A DNA stretch of 8,123 bases, from assembly GCA_004294195.1 (NCBI GenBank), contig REAQ01000208.1:1-8123 (forward strand), written 5' to 3'. Each line of letters begins with the position of its first letter. Positions within the stretch are counted from its first letter, which is position 1. Below, piece by piece: positions 1 to 5,149 of the stretch. The notes under the pieces are model-generated. The model did not search any database and was not told the origin of the DNA. It saw nothing but the letters and a program-made list of their open reading frames with translations. The position numbers and the translations under genes are program-made. Source of the DNA: Sphingobacteriales bacterium (GTDB lineage Bacteria > Bacteroidota > Bacteroidia > Chitinophagales > Chitinophagaceae).

Positions 1-1241
1 GAGCGTAAGGTTTCCTTGATAGTGAGGTTAAAATATTCCTTGAACATCCAAAACCCTGAGTCGTTCACGTGTGAAAACATCAGGCTGCCGGCACCGATAG
101 ACAACACCATCAGATTGGGATCCACAGCGGTGCTGGCAAGTACAGGAGCAATAATACCCGCTGTTGTGAGTCCGGCCACCGTTGCAGAGCCCATCGCTAC
201 ACGGATCACTGCAGCAATTAGCCATCCCAGGATCAAAGGATGCAAGCTCCATCCCTGCAACATTTCACCGATCTGCTGGCTGACGCCACTGTCTGTGAAA
301 ACCTGTTTCAACGCACCTGCACCGGATACAATGAGAAGGATAATAGATACGTCTTTCACTGCATCCACATAGATATCCATCACCTGGCTCATCCTTCGGT
401 TGGGAGCAATACCCAATGCAAAAGTGGCAAAGATCACAGCGATCAGCATCACAATGGAAGGCTCAGATAAAAACTTCAGGATATCACTGGCAGTGCCATC
501 CACCGTAAACAACAATGGGATAATGGTGGTAACTGCCAGCATGATCACCGGAAGCAAGGACGCCACAAAACTCATCGATGCAGAAGGCAGTGCATGCTCC
601 GGAATCGGATCTTTTTGAAAAGTCTTCAATGGCTCTACAGTAATGCCCTTCAATGTTTTCGCATATAATGGCCCGGCGATGATGATCGCTGGGATGGCAA
701 TAAGCGTTCCATACAAAAGCGTGAGCCCCATATTGGCCTGAAACTGCCCAACCAGTGCTGACGGCGCCGGATGCGGAGGCAGGAAACCGTGAGTAACCGA
801 AAGTGCTGCCAGCATAGGAAGGCCTACATACACAGCGGGCATCTTCAATTGATACACGGCCGAAAAAATTAAAGGGATCAGTAACACAAACCCTACATTA
901 TAAAACAAGGGGATGCCCACAATAAATCCGGTGATCATCAATGCCCATTGAATCCTGGATGGACCAAATGCTTTCATCAGCACTTGCGTGATTCGTTGTG
1001 CCGCTCCAGTCTCGGCCACCAGCTTACCCAACATCGCGCCAAGGGCAATGACAATGACAAGTGAACCTAGCGTATCACCAATACCTTTCTGGATGGAACC
1101 TGTGATCTTATTCAGCGGAATACCCAGCACCAGACCCGTTATAATAGAAACAATCAGGAAAGCGAGAAAGGCATTAACCCGACCCCAGCTGATCAGCAGC
1201 ACAAGACCGAGGATACAGGCAATGATGGCGAGGATAGTCAT
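1..1241 (-). CDS. gntP: GntP-family gluconate:H+ symporter, C-terminus cut by window edge
   Basis: Inner-membrane permease of the gluconate transporter family (GntP/GntT/GntU), which imports gluconate or related sugar acids with protons. I translated the complement from the ATG at 1239-1241 and obtained 413 residues without a stop. It matches the Escherichia coli GntT pattern as I remember it along its length: a hydrophobic N-terminus (MTILAIIACILG), TLGSL and GAMLGKL near residues 57-73, SVTHGFLPPHPAPSA near 148-162, GSATVAG near 351-357, and HVNDSGFWMFKEYFNLT near 391-407. E. coli GntT is 438 residues, so about 25 are missing beyond the left edge. The start is chosen because it aligns with family N-termini; no Shine-Dalgarno is visible. 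The gene lies 16 bp downstream of cdsA in the same direction, so co-transcription is plausible. Substrate specificity (gluconate versus another sugar acid) cannot be read from the sequence. Confidence 0.93.
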   Translation of the reverse strand, partial: MTILAIIACILGLVLLISWGRVNAFLAFLIVSIITGLVLGIPLNKITGSIQKGIGDTLGSLVIVIALGAMLGKLVAETGAAQRITQVLMKAFGPSRIQWALMITGFIVGIPLFYNVGFVLLIPLIFSAVYQLKMPAVYVGLPMLAALSVTHGFLPPHPAPSALVGQFQANMGLTLLYGTLIAIPAIIIAGPLYAKTLKGITVEPLKTFQKDPIPEHALPSASMSFVASLLPVIMLAVTTIIPLLFTVDGTASDILKFLSEPSIVMLIAVIFATFALGIAPNRRMSQVMDIYVDAVKDVSIILLIVSGAGALKQVFTDSGVSQQIGEMLQGWSLHPLILGWLIAAVIRVAMGSATVAGLTTAGIIAPVLASTAVDPNLMVLSIGAGSLMFSHVNDSGFWMFKEYFNLTIKETLR

Positions 1242-1257
1242 CAGCAATTGGTTGGAT

Positions 1258-2083
1258 CTACATGAATAAGATGGCGTATAACCAAACGAAAGGTATGGCA
1301 AAAAGCAGAGAATCAAATCGATCCAAAAATCCTCCATGCCCCGGCATAAATGTACCGCTGTCTTTCACCCCGGCCATGCGTTTGAGCTTACTTTCAAACA
1401 GGTCACCAAATGTTCCGGTGATGGCCGCAATCAATGAAATAAACAAATAGTGATGCCACTCGGCATTGGCATACCATCCCACTACGCTCATCACCGCTAC
1501 ACTCAGGATGATGCCTCCAACAGTACCTTCCCAGGTCTTTTTGGGTGATATGCTGGAGAGTGGTGTTTTACCAATGAGGGATCCCACGATGTAGGCCGCC
1601 CGTAGACAAGGAATCCGGCTGTGGTGCATCCATCCATAATGCACCGGAACGCAGGTGGATCATTAAACTAAGACTCAATGAAATATAAACAAGCCCGCCC
1701 AGCGAGATCCAGATATTCTTCAGATCCAGGTGGCGGGTAAACAGTAGTTCTATCATCGGCAACACAAACAAAAGAATAAGGCCGAACCAGAAACCGATGG
1801 AAGAAATGGGGAGATCGATGATGTTCCATTGATCCGATGTTGCAAACAACATCATGCACCAACCAGCAAACATAACACCAAAACGATGGAACGGTGTGAT
1901 ATCCCGATAGCCGGGATGGATCTTACCCATCAACTGCTGATACTCATACCAGGCACCGAAATGGATGAGGGTGAACAAAGCCAGAAAACTCCATTTACCC
2001 AGCAACAGACCCGCAGCCATCACGGCTACAAAGATCACGGCGGTTCGCGCGCGGGTGAGAAAAACAGGCCAGTTGAAAGCCAT
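1258..2083 (-). pseudogene. cdsA: phosphatidate cytidylyltransferase (CDP-diacylglycerol synthase), frameshifted
   Basis: CdsA makes CDP-diacylglycerol from CTP and phosphatidate in the inner membrane, the entry to phosphatidylethanolamine and phosphatidylglycerol synthesis. The N-terminal part reads from the ATG at 2083 in one frame with several hydrophobic helices, up to about MIHLRSGALWMDAPQP. The C-terminal part reads in a frame shifted by one base: AAYIVGSLIGKTPLS, then SPKKTWEGTVGG, then the family signature (SKLKRxxxxKD, PGHGGFLDRFD, around 1311-1391), ending at the TAG at 1258-1260. Neither frame alone is complete: the first stops at 1568 and the second has no credible start. The total of 826 nt is one more than a multiple of three. 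The join lies around 1594-1660, where the family motif (usually W-x-N-D-T-x-A-Y) lacks its Asp and the preceding hydrophobic stretch is short, so a small deletion may accompany the shift. Because cdsA is normally essential, a sequencing or assembly error is a real alternative to a true pseudogene. Confidence 0.85.
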
Positions 2084-2092
2084 CGGCGGAGG

Positions 2093-2152
2093 TTATTGAG
2101 TTACTGAGTTATTGAGTTACTGAGTTACTGAGTTGCTAAGTTATTGAGTTAC
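2093..2152. repeat. octamer tandem repeat TTAYTGAG, about 7.5 units
   Basis: Seven consecutive 8-bp units (2093-2148) follow the pattern TTATTGAG or TTACTGAG: units 1, 3 and 7 are TTATTGAG, units 2, 4 and 5 are TTACTGAG, and unit 6 is degenerate (TTGCTAAG). A half unit (TTAC) follows to 2152. Read on the minus strand, the coding direction of both neighbours, it is AACTCAGT/AACTCAAT. It fills most of the 80-bp gap between the CPBP protease stop and the cdsA start and ends 9 bp upstream of the cdsA ATG, where a ribosome-binding region would lie. Since 8 is not a multiple of 3, the TAA in the minus-strand repeat falls in every frame, so translation cannot read through from the upstream gene. Function is unknown. 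Confidence 0.93.
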
Positions 2153-2163
2153 ACCAAACAACC

Positions 2164-3150
2164 TCAACTCAACCATTGCTCCTCTACCGCAACATCTTCC
2201 TTGGGTTTGTACTTAGCCAGATCCCGTTTCGCAACTTCCATGAATCGCTTATACAGAAAATACAACACCACCAATGCAACAGCTCCCCACCAAATGGGAT
2301 AGGTCTCTTTCATCGCCTCTTCCACTGGCATACCTTTCATCGTCAGATAATAAATCTGCGTAACCACAAGTGCGTTATTAAAGCAGTGTGCAATAATCGG
2401 CAACCATAAACTCTCACTATAATAATACAACAACCCCAACATAACGCCAAGGGCTACACGAGGAATGAATCCATAAAAAGAAAAGTGAATCGCAGAGAAA
2501 ATAATACTCGTCACCCCAATGGCGATCCAGGGATTTTTGGTGAGCCGCTGCAGAAAGTTTTGCAATCCGCCCCTGAAAAAAGTCTCTTCAAAGATGGCCG
2601 GTGCGATGGCCATGATGAGGAGCGACAACACATATTCACCCCAACCGGAAATCTTGGACAACACTTTCACTTGCTCCTCGTAAGAGTCTTCCATCGCTTT
2701 AAACTTGGCCTCCAACGCGGGTGAAAGCGGAATCAGCTGGTTCACTTCAGCGAGAGCACCTACCAGTGGCAGGGTTGCCAGGGTGATTAAAATAGTTAGC
2801 ATAACCTGCTGTATCCCGAAATTACGGTTGAAACCAAGCAGTTTAAAAGGCTTTTTGTTGATGATGGCCGCAGCGGCCCAGGCCGGTACAAAGAAAATAA
2901 TGAAAGTGCTCACCAGCTGGATGATGCGGATCACACCTGCATATTTTGGATTCAGGATATCCTTCTCCATCGTGAAAATGGATCCTCCAGTCATCGCCAT
3001 CCAGATGCCTGCGGCAGCAAGTGACCCAAGGAACAGGCCAACAGCCAGTGCACCCAATAAGATCAGCAATCCGCTGCCGTAAGAATATCCTGCCTTCGAA
3101 TCTTTGTTATACATATCAATCAGTTGTAATGCCGCTTTCAAAGCCCGCAT
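2164..3150 (-). CDS. CPBP family intramembrane glutamic/metalloprotease (CAAX protease-like)
   Basis: A 328-residue polytopic membrane protein of the CPBP (CAAX protease and bacteriocin-processing, Abi) family. All three family motifs are present: E188-E189-x-x-x-R193 (IFEETFFRGGL), F218-x-x-x-H222 (FSAIHFSFYG), and H255-x-x-x-N259 (IAHCFNNAL). These form the active site within the membrane helices. Hydrophobic segments occur near residues 26-53, 77-97, 115-133, 172-188, 208-222, 230-243, 248-265 and 286-300, and the protein ends in a charged cytoplasmic-looking tail. A long loop around 140-170 precedes the catalytic core. The annotated ATG at 3148-3150 begins MRALKAALQL; a second possible start is Met13 (MYNKDSK, ATG at 3112-3114), which would widen the gap to dus. 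Bacterial members are mostly uncharacterised, with roles proposed in peptide maturation, bacteriocin immunity or membrane-protein quality control; the substrate here is unknown. It is divergent from dus and upstream of cdsA on the same strand. Confidence 0.93.
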   Translation of the reverse strand: MRALKAALQLIDMYNKDSKAGYSYGSGLLILLGALAVGLFLGSLAAAGIWMAMTGGSIFTMEKDILNPKYAGVIRIIQLVSTFIIFFVPAWAAAAIINKKPFKLLGFNRNFGIQQVMLTILITLATLPLVGALAEVNQLIPLSPALEAKFKAMEDSYEEQVKVLSKISGWGEYVLSLLIMAIAPAIFEETFFRGGLQNFLQRLTKNPWIAIGVTSIIFSAIHFSFYGFIPRVALGVMLGLLYYYSESLWLPIIAHCFNNALVVTQIYYLTMKGMPVEEAMKETYPIWWGAVALVVLYFLYKRFMEVAKRDLAKYKPKEDVAVEEQWLS

Positions 3151-3157
3151 GATTGCG

Positions 3158-3165
3158 TACCTTTG
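3158..3165 (+). promoter_or_regulatory. Bacteroidota -7 promoter element (TAnnTTTG) for dus
   Basis: TACCTTTG matches the Bacteroidota sigma-ABfr -7 consensus TAnnTTTG at every fixed position. Its last base is 9 bp before the dus ATG at 3175. The -33 element (usually TTTG or TTG about 19 bp upstream) is poor: only CTTTC at 3135-3139 lies at a suitable distance. If this promoter is used, transcription would begin within a few bases of the start codon. It overlaps the short spacer to the divergent CPBP gene. Confidence 0.6.
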
Positions 3166-3174
3166 CAGCCTGTA

Positions 3175-4179
3175 ATGATAAAGATAGGCAAGATAGCGTT
3201 ACCGGATTTCCCCCTGCTGCTGGCTCCAATGGAAGACGTCAGTGACCCTCCTTTCAGGGCCGTCTGCAAAGAGCAGGGTGCCGATCTTATGTTCACGGAG
3301 TTCATCTCAAGTGAAGGGTTGATCCGTGATGCGATCAAGAGCCGTCAGAAGCTTGACATCTTCGAAGAAGAAAGGCCCGTGGGAATACAGATTTTTGGGG
3401 GCGATGAAGACGCGATGGCCCTCAGTGCGAGGATCGTTGACACCGTTCAACCTGATCTGCTGGACATCAACTTCGGATGCCCGGTGAAAAAAGTGGTATC
3501 CAAGGGTGCCGGCGCAGCCGTACTGAAAGACCTTGACCTGATGGTGAGGCTCACCAGTGCCGTCGTGAAAAGTACCAGCCTGCCCGTCACGGTGAAGACA
3601 AGACTGGGCTGGGACCATGATAGTATTAACATCATGGACGTTGCGGAAAGATTGCAGGATGTAGGCATCGCCGCCTTGTCTATTCATGGCCGTACCCGCT
3701 GCCAATTGTATAAAGGAGAGGCCGATTGGACCCATATTGCCAATGTGAAGAACAACGCGCGTATCACCATCCCTATATTCGGCAATGGCGATATCGATAG
3801 TCCGGAAAAAGCTCTGGAATACAAACAAAAATATGGGGTTGACGGAGTGATGATCGGTCGTGCCGCCATCGGCTACCCCTGGATCTTCCGCGAGATCAAA
3901 CATTTCATGGCCACAGGTGAACACCTGCCCCCTCCTACGATTGCAGAACGCATTGCCGTGATCAAAAAGCACCTATACGGATCCGTTAGTTGGAAGGGCC
4001 ACATCGCCGGTATCAATGAAATGAAAAGGCACTATGCCAACTACCTGCATGGCTTGCCCGGCATTAAAGATTTCAGAAACAAGCTTGTAATGCTGAAAAC
4101 AGTGGAGGAGATCGATGAGGTGCTGGAAGAAATCAATGAAACCTACGCAAAGGCAGAAAGCAATCTGCAAACGGCTTAA
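3175..4179 (+). CDS. dusB: tRNA-dihydrouridine synthase, DusB/NifR3-like
   Basis: Flavin-dependent enzyme that uses NADPH to reduce uridines to dihydrouridine in the tRNA D-loop; cytoplasmic. The 334-residue product has the Dus TIM-barrel landmarks in order: LAPMEDVSD (16-24), INFGCPVKKV with the catalytic Cys102, VKTRLGWD with the FMN-contacting Lys141, SIHGRTRCQ with His171 (169-177), FGNGDI (202-207), and GVDGVMIGRAAIGYPWIF (221-238). The C-terminal helical tRNA-binding part includes RHYANYLHG. Length is normal for DusB (E. coli DusB is about 320). I chose the ATG at 3175 (MIKIGKI); an in-frame TTG at 3163 sits inside the likely -7 promoter element and adds only four residues. It is the only plus-strand gene, divergent from the CPBP gene and convergent with the M57 gene. 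The DusB subclass is assigned from overall pattern, so the position modified in tRNA is not certain. Confidence 0.95.
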   Translation: MIKIGKIALPDFPLLLAPMEDVSDPPFRAVCKEQGADLMFTEFISSEGLIRDAIKSRQKLDIFEEERPVGIQIFGGDEDAMALSARIVDTVQPDLLDINFGCPVKKVVSKGAGAAVLKDLDLMVRLTSAVVKSTSLPVTVKTRLGWDHDSINIMDVAERLQDVGIAALSIHGRTRCQLYKGEADWTHIANVKNNARITIPIFGNGDIDSPEKALEYKQKYGVDGVMIGRAAIGYPWIFREIKHFMATGEHLPPPTIAERIAVIKKHLYGSVSWKGHIAGINEMKRHYANYLHGLPGIKDFRNKLVMLKTVEEIDEVLEEINETYAKAESNLQTA

Positions 4180-4183
4180 ATGA

Positions 4184-4220
4184 CGAATGCACAATTGAAC
4201 AGCTATCAATTGTGCATTCG
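4184..4220. terminator. perfect 15-bp hairpin between convergent genes, probable bidirectional terminator
   Basis: CGAATGCACAATTGA (4184-4198) is the exact reverse complement of TCAATTGTGCATTCG (4206-4220), with a 7-nt loop (ACAGCTA). It begins 5 bp after the dus stop and ends 15 bp before the last base of the M57 gene, so it can serve both strands. Neither side carries a strong T tract (AGTTAAAG follows on the plus strand, TCATTT on the minus strand), so it is not a textbook intrinsic terminator. It could instead protect mRNA 3' ends or be part of a dispersed repeat. Confidence 0.65.
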
Positions 4221-4235
4221 AGTTAAAGAGATCGA

Positions 4236-5036
4236 TTAATACAAATAATTCAACGCGGCTTTATCATTAGCATTGAAAGGCCTGTTTACACCTCCACCGA
4301 TACAAGCCAGCATCCAAGAGTTTGGATCAGGACCGCTGGGCGTACCTGGTATAAGTACGGCACCAACAGTACTTGCCCCTTCATTGGTTGGTGATCCACC
4401 ACAGCTATAGCTTCTGTCCATATAGTCTGTATGGCGGAAACCGATGCAATGACCCAATTCATGTGCAATCACAGAAACAATAGTGTTGGCAGGCTGTCCA
4501 TTAAGTGACCTGCTGTTCACCTTTACCTGGTTAAAGGGATCTCCGCCGGAGGGGAAACCAGCAGATGCCAGGTAACTGCCGTTGGCATTCACCAATGTGA
4601 TGTCTGCAGCACCATTAACAAGCTGGAATCGGATCTGCAAATTCTCCGCATTAAACCTGGCTAATGCCTGGTCAACATATCCACCAACACCTTCGTATGC
4701 GTTGGGCAATTTGGTGTTGACGGCAACAGTGATCACCCTGGGTAACCCTGTCACCAGATTGGTTGTTCTGTATTGCTCCGTTTGTGCAATACTCATGGTG
4801 AACCAGCCCGGCTGGGTTCTCAAATGATTATCATCGATATAAATATCTCCTTCCACGATATAACCCGAACCATCGCGAACAACATTTTCTGTAGAGAAAC
4901 CCGCTTTTCCGATGGCAGTTAAGACTGATTCAGGGATAGCACTATTCTCTTCAACTGGACCGGCTTCTTTCTGGCAGGAATAAATACCCAACCCCATAAA
5001 AGCCACTGTGGCGAACATTAAGAATTTTTGCTTCAT
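4236..5036 (-). CDS. M57-like (HEIGH-type) zinc metallopeptidase, lipoprotein
   Basis: A 266-residue predicted lipoprotein with a metzincin-like zinc site. The N-terminus is a lipoprotein signal (MKQKFLMFATVAFMGLGIYSC) with the lipidated Cys at residue 21. The residues after it, Gln-Lys-Glu, resemble the lipoprotein export signal described in Capnocytophaga, suggesting outer-membrane surface display. The zinc motif is H192-E193-L-G-H196-x-x-G199-x-x-H202, followed by a candidate Met-turn at Met242 in DPNSWM. This fits the peptidase M57 family (dual-action HEIGH metallo-peptidase), common in Bacteroidota; the assignment is from motif and layout. Residues 22-90 look like a small pro-region, and Cys197, Cys212 and Cys245 might form a disulphide. 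It lies 113 bp downstream of the S8 protease gene, in the same direction, and converges on dus. The substrate is unknown. The upstream gap has no clear promoter, only a weak TAnnTTTG-like match. Confidence 0.88.
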   Translation of the reverse strand: MKQKFLMFATVAFMGLGIYSCQKEAGPVEENSAIPESVLTAIGKAGFSTENVVRDGSGYIVEGDIYIDDNHLRTQPGWFTMSIAQTEQYRTTNLVTGLPRVITVAVNTKLPNAYEGVGGYVDQALARFNAENLQIRFQLVNGAADITLVNANGSYLASAGFPSGGDPFNQVKVNSRSLNGQPANTIVSVIAHELGHCIGFRHTDYMDRSYSCGGSPTNEGASTVGAVLIPGTPSGPDPNSWMLACIGGGVNRPFNANDKAALNYLY

Positions 5037-5149
5037 GCGTGCAGATTTTTGGTTTGTTGTACCCTTAAAATATTAACATTTCTTTAGCAAGCCAAGATTT
5101 TAGCCTGAAAAAGTTGTTGACATTTGCTTAATCGACTAATGAATAGGCT

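Noticed and set aside
16..372. A 118-codon plus-strand open frame at the left end, and others up to 1269
   Set aside because: They lie opposite a continuous GntP permease that keeps family motifs across the whole stretch.
1568..1680. Programmed ribosomal frameshifting as the explanation for the split cdsA
   Set aside because: No slippery heptamer or known recoding context is visible, CdsA is not known to be recoded, and the family Asp motif is damaged as well, which a frameshift alone would not repair.
2093..2152. CRISPR array
   Set aside because: The units are 8 bp and contiguous with no spacers, so this is a simple tandem repeat.
3307..3972. A 221-codon open frame on the minus strand inside dus
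   Set aside because: It is fully antisense to a confidently identified DusB-like gene, resembles no family I know, and has the patchy composition of an antisense shadow.
5067..5095. Promoter for the M57 gene on the minus strand (TTG at 5095-5093, TAATATTT at 5075-5068)
   Set aside because: The spacing is acceptable, but the -7 element misses two fixed positions of TAnnTTTG in an AT-rich gap, so it is not distinguishable from chance.
5128..5139. Near-palindrome TTAATCGACTAA between the S8 and M57 genes
   Set aside because: It is only 12 bp with one mismatched pair in an AT-rich gap and has no second copy, so an operator call is not supported.
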